This document shows positions 44,146-57,044 of a DNA stretch of 64,000 nucleotides, piece by piece. The stretch is from contig CM030362.1 in NCBI GenBank assembly GCA_017893485.1, positions 181,930,175-181,994,174 of the forward strand, given 5' to 3'. A model generated the notes under the pieces. That model worked only from the letters and a program-made list of their open reading frames with translations, was not told the origin of the DNA and made no database searches. Source of the stretch: Hemerocallis citrina (taxonomy: Eukaryota > Streptophyta > Magnoliopsida > Asparagales > Asphodelaceae). The stretch's first letter is position 1; each line of letters starts with the position of its first letter. Position numbers and translations under genes: made by a program.

Positions 44146-47100
44146 ACTATATACTCAGATACATAACACTATATTAATTCACATATATAATTCCTTCCCT
44201 TTTCATATTTAATCACATAACACAAATGTTCATCTTTTCATAAATATCTTCATATCACAATTTCTTTATTTTCATGTATAATCATATAATGTAATTACCT
44301 CATTTTTTCTTTTCATATTTATTTAACCACACACTTCATTTACCATTCATTTTCATTGCATAACATCACTCTCATTCAACCTATAACATATTGATATTTA
44401 TTCTCATCATAGTTATTCTCATCACATAACTTCACATTCATTCGATCATATCATATCACATGCATTTTCATAGCATCTCATCACATGTATTTATTTTATT
44501 GCATATCATCACATTCATCCGTTTTCATTGCATCTTATTCATATGCATTCAATCTCATAATATCACATTCATTCGTATCTTATAATACATATCATAACAT
44601 CTTGTAATACATTAACTTTCATTCTCATTATATTTTACAATTTATCTTCTTTTCATTCTGATTCCATCATACAAATTATTTTAATGCTAATTCTCAGTTT
44701 ATCATATATTTTGCTTTATAATTCATTCTCATCCCATTCAACAACTTTAGTTACTTCTCATTACGAACAATAATATATCTTACTTTCATTTTCATTTACA
44801 TCTCATTTTCCAATTTTACTTGAACTTTCCTTCTTGTCCGGTAATACACCGGTAATATAACACCGCACCCCAAAGCCGATAGTCAGGGTAACAATCACTG
44901 CACCCCAAGTAAAACTTGAGTAATCTACCATCACATCTCAAGCAGAGAGCTCGGTTATTACTTTACTTTATTTTCATTTTTATCTTACATTTTACTTTAC
45001 TATTCATTTCCATTTAACAATACAACTATAGCATCAACAACCCACCGATTCACCCTGGGAGTTGTGCCAAGGCAGATACTTCCCAAAATTTCTATTGAAA
45101 TAGCGGGCGAATAGTTTCTCGACACAATTTCAAGGTGCATCAACTCATATCATACCATATTTTACTTTAATAACCATTCTCATAACCATTCTCATCACCC
45201 AATACCACTTACTTATATTATTTCTTCACATAATATATTTTACTTCATGTTTCACACTCCTAATAAGTATGACTTTACTTTTCATTCGTACAATACATAC
45301 ACATTTTCTTTTACTTTTTATATTAATTTACCTACAAGATTCTTTCACTTTTCATATTCATTATCATACATATTTTCTTCTCTTTTCATAGATATTCACA
45401 TAACACATTTTCTTCACCTTTCATTTTCATTCAAATACATACTCTCACTTTAATTCATATAATGCATAATACATTTTCTTTACTTCTCGTATTCCCTCCT
45501 ATAATACAATTTCTTCATTTTATTCATATTAGTTCACACACATATTTCCTTTACTTTTTCATTATCACTTCTTATTATACACTTTCTATACTTTTTGATA
45601 TTCATTTCATATCATTCACTTTATTTACTTTCTCAATCTCATCTTATAATATAACTTATTTTACTCTTTATTCTCAACTCATAATACACTTGCTTTAATT
45701 TCTCATTCTCATTTCACATCATATGCTTTCTCTACTTTCTCATTTTCCTTTTAATTTCACATTTATTTATTTTATTAATTTGTCGACCAGTGAGCCACAA
45801 TATCCCAATATAGTGAAAGCCGAAAGTCCAGTAAACATGCAGTGCGGATCTCTACCCCCCCCCTCGGGGTCTTACGCACCCGAGGCTACGTATTCCTCCC
45901 ATCCCATGTATTAAGAGGTCTAGCCCAAATCTCCAGGATTTCTGTAGGTACTGGTCAACAAAATTTAACTGTTATTATCATTTTCACTTCATCTTATTAT
46001 CTCATATTATCACCACATAGAATCTCATCTATTATTTCAAGAAATTGTCACATCTTGACATTTACCATGAGAATTATTATCTCACTTTATTATCACATAT
46101 CATCTCATCTTTCATCTTAACATGTTAACACATATTCGGTGTTCACTATATTATTTATCTTCTCATTATATCACATATTTGCATACACCCGATTATTTAA
46201 TTTATAGGATTATTACATCATATTATTCCGTATCATAAATGCACCAAAATATTTATTTAATCACATTATAATGTCTTATGAATATACCAAATTAAGTAGA
46301 TGATTATATCATATTATCTCCCATTAGTTCCACTTTAAACATCACTATATTATACATATACACACTAATTAATTTCATCGATTATGATACCACAACTCAT
46401 TATCACTCGTATATATCACAAACACGCACCATATAAGTCAATACATCATAACACCATATATATATGTAATTTTTGTTTATCTACCAAATATTATACGTAT
46501 ATCAACTCCAATTACTTCATATTATCATACATATACCCAATATATCACCCATAACACTCAATATTCAAAATCACACAAATTTACCATATAACTCAATTTC
46601 AACATATAAAATTCCTTAATTTCGATTAAATCTTTATTTAGCTATAACTCACAAAAATCATATCGAATCTGCATAAAAAAATTTCACAACATAATATATA
46701 CCTAGTATAATCATACTCACCTGACGAACCGCCAAGAACATACTCTTCGCTCGCCCGGTCGCCAATCAAACTTCACTTTTTTAGCACCTATTACGAAAAT
46801 TATCGAACCCATAAGCCAATTACTCAAAATACACATTATCTATCCCCCGAATGCACATCAAACATATTCACACATCATATACAATCTACATATGCATGTC
46901 AAATAAAAAACTCTCTAGTTTTATGACCAAATCCCAATTTTACCCCTCGATGGGAGGAATTCTAATCAATACTTTATATTTTAAGGGTAAAATAACCAAA
47001 ATTAACTTCTATATCCCAAAATTAACTCACCCATGTATCTCGGGAATAAAGTCTAGTATTTGTACATATTTTCCCATAATTATCCTATTTTTAAACTAAT

Positions 47101-47847
47101 AAACTCTATTTTCACCATTTCCCGATACCGGGAAAATTCCTAATAATTATCAAACAATTATTAAAATTTGTCATAAATGCTCCTAAATTACCCCATAATA
47201 TTCTACATCATCCAAAATAATTATTAGCATTCCATTGATGCAATTCTCCACACCCTTCCTAAACTCAAACCCTAGGTTTAATAAAAGTTTCATATTATTA
47301 CCATAGAAACTGAAATCTTTCACCTATAGCATGTTCTACATACTCTAAACTACTTTCTACTACGATTTTTATGAAAAGAAATGAAAAGCATACAATTCCA
47401 TAACTAAAGTTGTAAATTGATATTCCTTCTCGAAGTTCTCTCTAAAAATCGATACCGCCATGTGAAAGAGCACACAAAAATTACTTAAAAACCTCAGATA
47501 ATTCAAAGTTGAAGTGGGAAATGGGTAGGGATTCAAAACCCTAATTTTGGGGGAAAATGGGTTTTGGACGATAGCGGGGAAGAAGAAAAGGTAGGTCGAT
47601 GGGAAAAGTGAGAAGGAGAATAGGTAGGGGAAAGGTTAATGGAATGGAAAATTTGTTATAAACTCCTCAAGGGCCCACTCATTATTTAGATACCCTAATA
47701 GTGTTATTCTTCCTAATAAGATCTAATAAAACTCACTCCAATGGTAAAATAAATAAATTAAAGAGTATTAATAAAATAAAAATGCATATTAATGCATAGT
47801 ATAATAATAACAATAATATCTACTCACAATAAAAAAGATACAAACGA

Positions 47848-48565
47848 TTATTTTGAAATTATACAATAGAGGAGTGTTACATTATACACACTCAAAAGTA
47901 GCTCGTCCTAAAGCTGTGAGGACTGTCGAAAACCAATCAAACACCTATCAACCAACTCATTAATATCTTTCATCATACTAGACCATTGAATGGTCCTCTC
48001 GAAATCTCTTTCGAACAAATAAAATTTTAAAAATGATTTCCAAAGCTAAATCTCTACAAATAGAAATGATCATTATAACAAACTTAACAAATAAAACTTT
48101 ATAAAATGATTACAAAAACACCTGTAGTTGAAATATAAATCTACGTAGTTGTAATACCAATATTCACAAGAAAACACGTAGTGATCATTTACATATTAAA
48201 ATATTGAAACAAAGTATCCAATATTAAACACTTGATGTTTTAACAAAGAATCTAATTAATTTCAGCTCAGTTAACCTATGAAAGTTCTCTCAGTAGTATT
48301 TCAAAAAGAAAAGCTTTCTCAGTAATATATGTTCATAATCAAAACAAATAAGTTGAAAAAGGAAAAAAAAAACGACACGATCCATACAAACCACCAAGAC
48401 AATACTATATCACACCAAACACATCAAACACACATTTCTTCAAGTGGAAACAAATTAGGTCAATTTCCGACACTTTCCATTCCCAACATAGCAGAGAAGC
48501 TACTAGGGCATACACCTCAAAATTAGAACTTTTATTTTGAAATTATAAAATAGAGGAGTGTTACA
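47848..48565 (-). repeat. Repeated 34-bp LTR start around a 684-bp segment
   Basis: TTATTTTGAAATTATA, one variable base, then AATAGAGGAGTGTTACA occurs at 47848-47881 and 48532-48565. The 684 bp in between shares nothing else obvious with the LTR body and has no gene. Confidence 0.75.
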
Positions 48566-49066
48566 CCAGCTCAACCAAATCAGCAGATAAGGCTTACTTA
48601 TAGCCTAAGAAAGAGTGATTTCTAGCCAATTACGGCGGGCAATCAAATCTCCTAAATCAGGAATTACGTAACTGGTTTTATCCTTTAACCAAGGGAATCT
48701 TCAATCAAATATGAGAAAGATACATTATTAGATATTTCTTACACTCCTAACCTATAAATACTCTTGCCCCTCAATCAGTAATGGGTAATCAATTTTTTTC
48801 CACTAAAAACTCTTTTTTTTTTGGTTATTAACTTGAGCGTCAGAGGTCCTTTCGTCCGGTCCAACCCCGGTGTTCAGGATTTGTGCAGGTTCGCCATTGA
48901 TAACTCAGCCGTCCAACCCAGATCCAAGCGCTCTCATAAATTCAAGCTTAAATCAAGAAGACTTCAGCCATCCTAAAGTCAAATCTGATTGACAGTAGAG
49001 ATTGTAAGTTCCCGTTTTAAAAGAACTCATTATCTGATTGCTCCCATACCAGAAAAAAGCAGTAAA
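48566..49066 (+). mobile_element. LTR of Tat-like copy B (3' part)
   Basis: It has CCTATAAATACTC at 48751 and ACTTGAGCGTCAGAGG at 48831. The CCGGTCCAACCCCGGTGTTC stretch parallels the 3' LTR of the 31.6-kb element. A primer site follows at 49070. The first part of this LTR probably lies left of the long LTR insertion, before 30322. Confidence 0.75.
48753..48760 (+). promoter_or_regulatory. TATA box of the copy B LTR
   Basis: TATAAATA, about 80 bp upstream of the conserved ACTTGAGCGTC motif, in the same arrangement as in the 3' LTR at 43884. Confidence 0.6.
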
Positions 49067-49069
49067 AGA

Positions 49070-49086
49070 TTGGCACCGTCTATGAG
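49070..49086 (+). promoter_or_regulatory. Primer-binding site of copy B
   Basis: TTGGCACCGTCTATGAG matches the type of site seen in copy A at 262, with one change in the GGCGCC core. Confidence 0.65.
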
Positions 49087-49145
49087 AAACTACAGATCTA
49101 CCTCTTCGATAAGATCCCATCGACAAAAGACCACTTTTTCTGGAC

Positions 49146-51664
49146 ATGCCTCCAACTAGAAAGATGAAGGCATCGTTGTCGCTAGCAGTCAGGGGGATCC
49201 TCCCCTTTAGTTGTCATAGCCTCCCCGCCAACCGTCGCCACCTCCACTTCCTTTGCCACCACCTCTTCCAAGTAGGGCTGCATCAACAGGCTCCCGTCTT
49301 AACTGACCAGGGTCCCGTCCAGTCGAAAACTGGGGATTAGTCCGCATGTCCTTTCCCTCTAAGGTACCCCCTTTACAGCAGACCTCCACGATGTCATCAA
49401 TTGCAGACATCAGGGGACAGACCTCTGTTGGTATTTAGATGACATGCACGACCAATGTGAAGTCCCCTACTCAGAGCACCGACGAAGCAAGAGCAGCCCT
49501 TCTCCTCGGCAACAGAATTCCCGTCGAATGCTCTCACCAAGAGTGTGAAGACAGAGTCCGACTCTAGTCAGTCGGCGAGCTCCCTAGAACAATGGAGAAG
49601 AGGAGGTACCCATTACCGTGGCTGATTTTCGTGACTTCAAAGACCAAGTACTCTACGCCCTCCAGGTTGCCCCGAACAAAGGCCCTTAATCTTGCAATCA
49701 CCATCCAAAAGCTGTTCAACATGAAGAATCCCATGGGTTGACACAATTCGAGGAAATGAAAAATCCAATCCTCCATCGCCACCAAAAGATGGAGGACTGC
49801 CTCACCAGGATCAACCAAGAGGAAGGTCGGCAAGGAAAAACCTTCTGCCCCCGTCGACCTCCTTTCTCCAAATCAATCTTGGAGGCACACATCCCCAAAA
49901 GCTTTAAGCCATACAACGGACAATCTGATCTGACAGATCATCCATCAAGCCTCGGATACACTACTCTGCAGAACCTTCTTGGAAACACAAAAGGGGTCAG
50001 CGCGGGAATGTTACTTGCTCCACTTTCCAGGGTCTATCTTCTCCTTTGATCAACTTGATGAGCTCTTCCTCGCAAACGTTGTCACCAATCACAAGGCTGA
50101 GAAATTTAGTTTCTCTCTTCTCGAGTTAAAACAAAAGGGAGGAGATTCGCTCAAAGATTTCGTCAAGTGCTTCATGGGAGATGCCTAATCCATCCCCGCC
50201 CTTAACTCGATGATGGCGACCGCTGCTTTTTGACACAATGTCACCCACAAAGACCTCAAAACATCCCTTGTGGAGAAGCCTTCTCAGGACTTCTCCAAAC
50301 TCATGTTGAGGAGTGAGATGTACATCTGGGCTGAAGAAGCCATCCATCCATAGGGTCGATGCAAGTCTTCCCCTAGGAACTAACAGGAAAGCACAAATAT
50401 TGTGGGATCCACGAAGTCCCAGAAAGATAGTTTTGGTCATCCTGCGGCGCCTTGCTTTGATAAATGCACCCCCTCAATGCTAGCATATCAACGGTACCAG
50501 TGTAGATCGAAGGGAACAAATTTCTCTGCCCCCTTTCTAGGATGAACACGCCTAGCAAGAAAAGGGACAAGAGCTTGTGATGTCAATTCCATAGGGACCA
50601 CTACCATAACTCCGATGACTACCAAGCCCTCAAAGAATAGATTAATGTTTTGATCCAGCGAGGCTGCCACTTTAAATACACCCAGAAAGATAAGGTCGAG
50701 CCTCCTCTAATTCGGGGAGCCAACAATTGCCTAGAGAAATATTCCAAGCCCAAAGACTCAAAACCCATGGTAGTATTCACCTCCCTCCACGGAAGACCCA
50801 TGGGAGAGGAGTAACTCTTCTCAAAAGGAATACGTTAGAGAAGTAAACTTAGTGCATAACATCCCTCCTACCAAGAGCTTGGGAGTTCCAATAACTTTCT
50901 CAGACAAGGACCTGGAAGGCATCTGAATGCCTCATTATGACTTGCTAGTAATCAGCCTTTGCATGGCGAACTACGAAGTGCGCTGTATCTTTGTAGACAA
51001 TGGCAACTCGGTGAACATACTCTTCTTGGAAGCTTTCGAGGGCCTCAAGATCTCCAGCGACTATCTTACACCCATCGGGTACACCCTCCATGGGTTCTCC
51101 GAACCCCAGTCAAAATCAAAGGAATAGTCACCCTTAACGTGACTGCAAAAAAGGACACGACAACCCAAACTTAGGCAATGGACTTTATGGTCATCAACGT
51201 GAAATCTGCCTGCATTGTCATCCTCAGCCGCTCTGGCCTGACGAGTCTTCATGCCGTAGACTCCATCTTCCACATGAAGATATCTCCCCCACATCTGCAG
51301 GAGTGGGGTAAGTCAAGGGAAGCCAAGAAGTGGCCCATGCATGTTACACAGCCACAATGGGGGGTTCTGTCTTCCCCCTTGATGCCTACAACTCCCACAG
51401 CAAAAGTGGCTTGACTCCAAGCTCGCGGATGAACTAGAAGAGATCCCCTCCATAATGCAACAGATAAGTTGTTCTTTGACTCAATAGGGGAGAACTTTGC
51501 TTACTTGAAAACACTTGGCCTTCTCCCTAGAAGAGCGAGCCAAGTGTTTTTGAGTAAGCAAAGCTCTCCCCCATTAAGTCAAAGAACAACATGTCAGTTG
51601 CATTAGGGAGAACCGAGACATGTTTTCTTGGACCGCCACCGACATGTTGGAAAGACTTGATTAA
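49146..51664 (+). pseudogene. Copy B gag-protease pseudogene, 5' part
   Basis: Tat gag is recognisable from HIPKSFKPYNGQSDLTDH (about 49885), FSFDQLDELFLANVVTNHKAEKFSF (two frames, about 50040-50120) and KDLKTSLVEKPSQDFSKL (about 50250). The protease region is at 50880-51110, with VDNGNSVNILFLEAFEGL matching VDNGSSVNILFLSAFKGL of the other element. The linker to RT (FSWTATDM) is cut at 51664 by the Athila element. Many stops and frameshifts are present. A 52-bp inverted duplication lies at 51468-51590. Confidence 0.85.
51468..51590. repeat. 52-bp inverted duplication (hairpin) in copy B pol
   Basis: 51468-51519 pairs with 51539-51590 at 47 of 52 positions across a 19-nt loop that itself contains CTTCT...AGAAG. 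The left arm begins GTTGTTCTTTGACTCAATAG. The related 34-kb element has no such palindrome at the same place. Confidence 0.92.
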
Positions 51665-53187
51665 TGTGAATTATTTGCAAGTGTACAAAATCTTAACAAG
51701 TAGTATAGTTAAGTGAAAAGAGTGTCGAACCGATAAGGACTAATTATTTTACTGAGTACTGAAATTTACTAGATTAACTACTATTTGGAAAATTGAAATT
51801 CAATAAAGAAAGAAACTAAATTAAATTAATCTAAAGAACTAACTAAATTAATTAAAAGGAGCGGAATCTGAAATTTTGTTGTTTATTAATTGCAAAACTA
51901 ATTCTAGCGCTTTTGACTTCACCTAGTTAATCCTACACAATTCGTAACTCCATGTGAATAAAAATATTATTTTTCTAAGTTGTAGGCCAAAATCCCCAAA
52001 TTATTCAATATTCTCTCTCAAGTAATATCGAAAATATTCTCAACTAATTATTTATCATAGTACATGCACAAATAACTAATTGAGAATTCATTAAGATCTA
52101 TGGATTTCGTAATGGTCACATTAATAGCGGTTCACTCTTGTAATGGTGTTTAATTTTATTAATTAGAAATCACAATTTACCAGTTCGGTCTCTCAATGAT
52201 TTAATAAATCATACAAAAGTTGGCCAAACAGTTGTCAGCATTAAGAATAAAAATCAAACACACAACCAAGGAAAAATAGAAAATAATATAAAATTAAAAT
52301 TGTGTTCTAAAACTAGGCTACATTAAAGCCCTAGAAAAATAAAATTAGTTCATTATAAATTTGCAACTAACAAATATGTTCATGGATTGTATAATAAAAA
52401 TTAGAAGAGAAAATGAAAGAACTCAATTGTTGTCGAAGACCAAAAAAGTCCCTCGAACTCCGCCCTATTCTCTCTCTTTTCTCTTCTTTGTTTCGTTTTG
52501 CACACCTTGATTTCTGCACCTTCTCTGTTTCTGCGCCACCAATGCACATGCCACCACGCACACCACTTCACGTCTTTCTTCTCTTTTCTCTGTCTGTTTC
52601 CACCTTTTTTTGTTTGTTTGTTTGTTTGTTTTTTTCCCCCATCAAGTCCAGCCGCCACCAACCCACAAAAACCCACCTACTACTTCTTTTGTGCCTTCAC
52701 ATGCTGCATATATATAGAAGAGTATAATTAGGTTTAGGTTAGTTTAAAAATTAGGTTCAGTTAATTATTATTAGATAATTAATTAGAATCTTAGAATTAA
52801 GATTAATTTTAAACTAATAATCAATTAAAAAAACCATATGCATTCTTTCCTTTTTATTTTTTAAATATTATTATTATTATTTTTAATTACAAAATTTTAT
52901 TCTAACTCCTACTTGATAATAATATTTCTATTTTGCTTTTCACATGGCCAAATTGTAAAATTCAAAATTCAACAAATTAATAAAAACTTAATAATCATTC
53001 TCTTTGTTTTCTTTGTTAATTTTTACTGAAAATATTCACCTTTTGCATCAAAAAGTCTTATTCCTTCAAAAATAATTAATTAACTGAAATATATGGAAAT
53101 AAGATAATTTATTAACAAGATAGACAAATACAAGCAATTTTTATGGGTAAATGAGTAAAAATATTTATATAAAAATTAGACATATCA
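51665..53187 (-). repeat. 3' LTR of the Athila-type element
   Basis: On plus it runs TGTGAATTATTTGCAAG...GACATATCA and matches 57054-59580 apart from the hAT insertion and one short duplication. A minus-strand TATA stretch lies at 52708-52716. Open frames at 52400-52730 are not conserved as protein and are not called. Confidence 0.92.
52708..52716 (-). promoter_or_regulatory. TATA box of the Athila-type 3' LTR
   Basis: TATATATAT on the minus strand next to GCAGCATGTGAAGGC. The same sequence occurs in duplicate in the other LTR at 59054 and 59108. Confidence 0.6.
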
Positions 53188-53205
53188 AATACCCCCAAAC
53201 TTAAG
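53188..53205 (-). promoter_or_regulatory. Polypurine tract of the Athila-type element
   Basis: On minus CTTAAGTTTGGGGGTATT abuts the LTR start TGATATG, the standard Athila arrangement. A second similar tract (AAGTTTGGGGGAAGAGG on minus) lies at about 54042-54058. Confidence 0.85.
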
Positions 53206-54686
53206 ATTTTACTTGTCCTCAATTAAAAAGTAAACTCATAAATAAAGGAATAATAATCAATAATAGGCTCAACTCATCACACCAAGAGATCTTATCATGC
53301 AAGCATCAAATTTTCAATTTAAAATATAAACAATAGCAAATAAAGTAAAACCAAGCATACTCACTTTCTCCAGTGCAATTATTCATTCATAATTCCAAAC
53401 CCAATCATATTTGTCATGCAATTAATGTAATTATATAATATAACAACTTCATTTGTGATTTCCCCTTCTCACTACTGCAAACTGACTAGCAAATTAGAGT
53501 TAGTTTTTTTCCCCCCCTCTCTCTCTCTAAGTAGTCACTTGCCCTTTTGACGCGAATGCAAACATTTGTGATGAATTTACTCGGTTACTCAACAAGTCAC
53601 AAACTTAAAGTGCTTTTGCATACTCATATTTCAAGTTGCGGTTTAACGTAAAAGTAAACATTGGTGATGAATACTCCTAGTTACTAAGCAACTCAAAATA
53701 TTGGAGTAGATAGAACTTTATTCATTCCATTTTTTTTCCACTCTATTTACTTAAACTCTGTTTAGGACTAGATCAAAGGGGATAAGCACAAGAAAAAGAA
53801 TCACATTTTTTAAAAATGTATAATCACATGACTGTCACAATTTTGTAAGAAATTTTGAAATTTAATAATCCTAAAGTAAATAAGTATGCTTAATCTTGCT
53901 TTATAAGATATTGTATATCCTAAAAAATTATTTCAATGCTTTAGCACAATAAAGAACTCAAAAGTGTACTGGTAAGCCCAATTGCAGTACTTTGTTTTAT
54001 TTTTCTTTTCAAATATATAAAAAATATTTTAAATAAAATTTACCTCTTCCCCCAAACTTAAAAATCACATTATCCTTAATGGGAAAGGAAAAAGGAAAAC
54101 AAAAAAAATACAAATAGTTCAGAATTTCTTCCCTGATTCGTGTTAAAATTCTGGACGCGCGACGTTCATTATTTCAGTGATATCTGGATCTGTAGATGTC
54201 CAAATTTCCTGATTCTTTTTGTTCTGGAAAGCTAAGACAATTTCCTACGATCGCTCCTTGAAATACTTTGCCAGATTCTGACTCCATCCTGCTAAAAAAT
54301 AGCCATCAATGCCGGTGTAGAAAATAGCTCCGTCCGGCGACTTCCAAACTCATGCAATCCTACAAAATAAAATCAAAAATTAAAATTAAAGTAAACTAAA
54401 AGAAAGGGAAAATCTAAATGCAGTAAAAGAAAACATGGGTTGCCTCACAAGAAGCGCTAAGTTTTAAGTCTTCAGCCAGACGTTGTAGCTGAGATGGTTA
54501 TGTAACACTAAGATCCAATAACATAAGAACATATTTCTAATACATCTCTTCAGGTGGGGATTGGGTTCAAGCTCGAGTTTGAGTCATTTCTTTCTTGAAG
54601 ATGGTGTCTTTGATACCCATACCTCTTTGAATTTCAGCTGAGAAAATGGATAAATAGATGGTGCAACATCCAAATACATAAAATAT
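53206..54686 (-). other. Non-coding 3' region of the Athila-type element
   Basis: AT-rich sequence where RT, RNase H and integrase should lie. I find no trace of their motifs, only the internal purine tract near 54050 and a tract resembling the usual Athila sequence around 54430-54500. Confidence 0.7.
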
Positions 54687-56896
54687 TCAAAAAATATTTT
54701 CTTTCTCAAATTCAAGAGTTGTTGAATTTGTTAGACATACTTTTACAGATAACTTTTCAACTTCGGCACCATGTTCCTCGCCCAAAATTAAATCAGTTTC
54801 ACTTATTTGAAAAGATGATTGTTTTTTGCTAGGAAACTTCATGGATTTGTAGAAATCAAACATTACTTGCTCATCCTTTACCCTCAAAATAAGTTTTCGT
54901 TATTGGACATCAATTAAAGCTCTCCTCGTAGCTAGAAAGGGTCTCCCCAAAATCAAAGGGATTTGTTCATCTTTCTCCATGTCAAGTACAATAAAATCAG
55001 TGAGAAATATGAACTTGTCTACTTTCACCAAAACATCTTCAATTATTTCTCTTGGGTACTTGATAGATCTATCCGGCAATTGTAAAAAAATTGTGGTAGG
55101 CTTTACTTCTCCAATACCAAGTTTTCTGAAAACCGAAAAAGGCATAAGATTAATACTTACTCCTAAATCACATAATGCTTTATCAAAAGAAGAATTTCCA
55201 GTAGTGCACGAAATTGTAAAACTCACTGGATCTTTATGTTTAGGGGGTAGCTTATTTTGTAAAATTGCACTACTCCATTCGGTTAGCATCACCATCTCAT
55301 GCTCTTCCAGCTTTCTCTTGTTTGATAAAATATCCTTAAAAAATTTAGCATATTTAGGCATTTGTTCTAATGCTTCAATAAGAGAAATATTAATATTAAA
55401 TTGCTTTAAAATATTCAAAAATTTTAAAAACTGATTATCAAGCATGTTCTTTTTAAGTCTTTGTGGAAAAGGAATAGGTGGATCATAAGGTGAATTAGGA
55501 TAAGTGTCAGAATTAAACTCCTCTGAAGTTGTTTGGCTTGAAACTCCTTTATCCTTCTTAGAATGGTGATTGGACACCTATTGCGTTTATTCCTCCACAA
55601 TTTTCTCGATCTCACTTTACTTCTCAACCACATTTTGTTCGGTAATTTGTGCTTGTGGCTGCTCAATTGTTCTTCGGCTTCTTAGTGTTATTGCTTTGAC
55701 ATGCTCTTGAGGATTAGTCATTATGTTACTGGGTAAGGTTCCCGTTGTCCTCTCTTTAAGAATATTTAAAAGTTGACCAATCTGATCCTCAAGGTTGTGA
55801 ATTGAAGCCATATTATTTTGTATCACCAAATCTGTCTTCTGCATGTATTGCATGAACATCTTCAAGTGTGGGCTTCTTTTCTTGATTCTGAAAATTCTGA
55901 GGTGGTCTAATTACTCCTTGATTGTTGTTCCAAGAAAAGTTGGGGCGATTTCTCCATCCTTGATGATACATGTTCGAATAAGGATTGTTTTGATGTTGAA
56001 AATTGGACACGTAATTTGCTTGATTGAAATTTGATTGAGCAAAAGGGTTTCCCACTTGGCAATCTGTACTTGAGTGATTTCCTGTACAAAGATCACAAAT
56101 CATATTAGTTTGAATAGCATTAACATTCATATTACCTATTTGTTTAGATGAAATATCTATTTGCAGTTAAAGTAGTAATAGGATCAAGCTAAAAAATTCT
56201 AACTGCTTTTCTTGGCATTATTCTCTCTGAAGATCACTGGTAATATCGAGTGGTAATTGTTTGATGCCATATCCTCTAAAAGTTCATAGGCTGCTTCGTG
56301 AGTTTTGCTTATTAGTACACCTCTAGCTGTTGCATCTACCATAGATCGATTTGTAACTCCTAAACCATTATAGAATATTTGAATCTGCAGCCATTTCGGT
56401 AGTTCATGATGAGGAAACTTTCTCAATAACTCTTTATACCTCTCCCATATATCATACAAAAACTCAGTCTCAAATTGAGTGAATGTGGTAATGTTATTCA
56501 TTAGCTTCGCTGTCTTTGCCGACGGAAAATACTTACCAAGATATTTTTGTGCAAGTCCCTCCCAAATAGTAATAAAACCCGGTGGTAGAAAATTTAGCCA
56601 AGCCTCTACCTTATCTCTTAGTAAAAAAAAGGAAAGAGTCTCAATCGAATTGCATCATCTGATACTCCATTATGCTCAAAAGTGTCACAAATTTCCAAAA
56701 AGTTTGCAATGTGATCATTAGGATCCTCGTGCGATAGTCCTCCAAATTGAACAGTTTGTTGAGTCATTTGGATGATTGCCGGTTTAATCTAAAAAATGTT
56801 AGCTTGTATAACCGGTCCCTTTATACTTGATGTTGCTCTATTAAGTGAGGGCATATCATAATCTCTCAAAGTCTTGTTTTCCTCATTGTTTGCCAT
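54687..56896 (-). pseudogene. Athila-type gag-protease remnant
   Basis: Minus-strand frames in order: a gag start at 56896 (MANNEEN, stop near 56790), then DKVEAWLNFLPPG and TFTQFETEFLYDIWERYKEL (56501-56199), a CxxC zinc-knuckle region with CDLCTGNHSSTDC (about 56090), a region with VKAITLRSRR (about 55690), and an open 225-codon stretch at 55577-54900 with the Athila aspartic protease (CDLGVSINLMPFSVFRKLG; LILGRPFLATRRALIDVQ). A stop at 54900 and about five frame breaks make it non-functional. RT and later domains are absent. Confidence 0.88.
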
Positions 56897-57027
56897 TGTC
56901 AACTGAAATATAGCAATTAAAAAATAGGAAAACTAAAAAAAAAAAAAACTAAAAAATAAAAATAATAAGAAAAATCCAAATTAGTAACAATCTAGAAATT
57001 ATCAATATCAATAAAAGAATAATTAGT

Positions 57028-57044
57028 CCCCGACAACGGCGCCA
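57028..57044 (-). promoter_or_regulatory. Primer-binding site of the Athila-type element
   Basis: On minus TGGCGCCGTTGTCGGGG follows the LTR end after a short TCAAGTTTT spacer. It is complementary to the 3' end of plant tRNA-Asp with one wobble, the known Athila primer. Confidence 0.88.

Larger units (their letters stand above)
30322..48565 (-). mobile_element. Long LTR (minus strand) split by the Tat element
   Basis: The left end on plus is TGTAACACCCC and the right end is GAGGAGTGTTACA. The flanks CCAGT (30317) and CCAGC (48566) match at 4 of 5 positions. The part between is AT-rich with many CATTTTCAT-type runs and no genes (30322-31613 and 44151-48565). A motif near 31222-31310 (GTAGTTCCC...TCGACACAATT) recurs at 45055-45140. 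The last 34 bp occur twice, at 47848-47881 and 48532-48565, so the true minus-strand start is ambiguous. The Tat element between 31614 and 44145 is a later insertion. Confidence 0.55.

Noticed and set aside
52401..52731. Open frames on both strands in the Athila LTR
   Set aside because: The matching LTR at 57750 has different frames and the hAT insertion; the reading is not conserved as protein.
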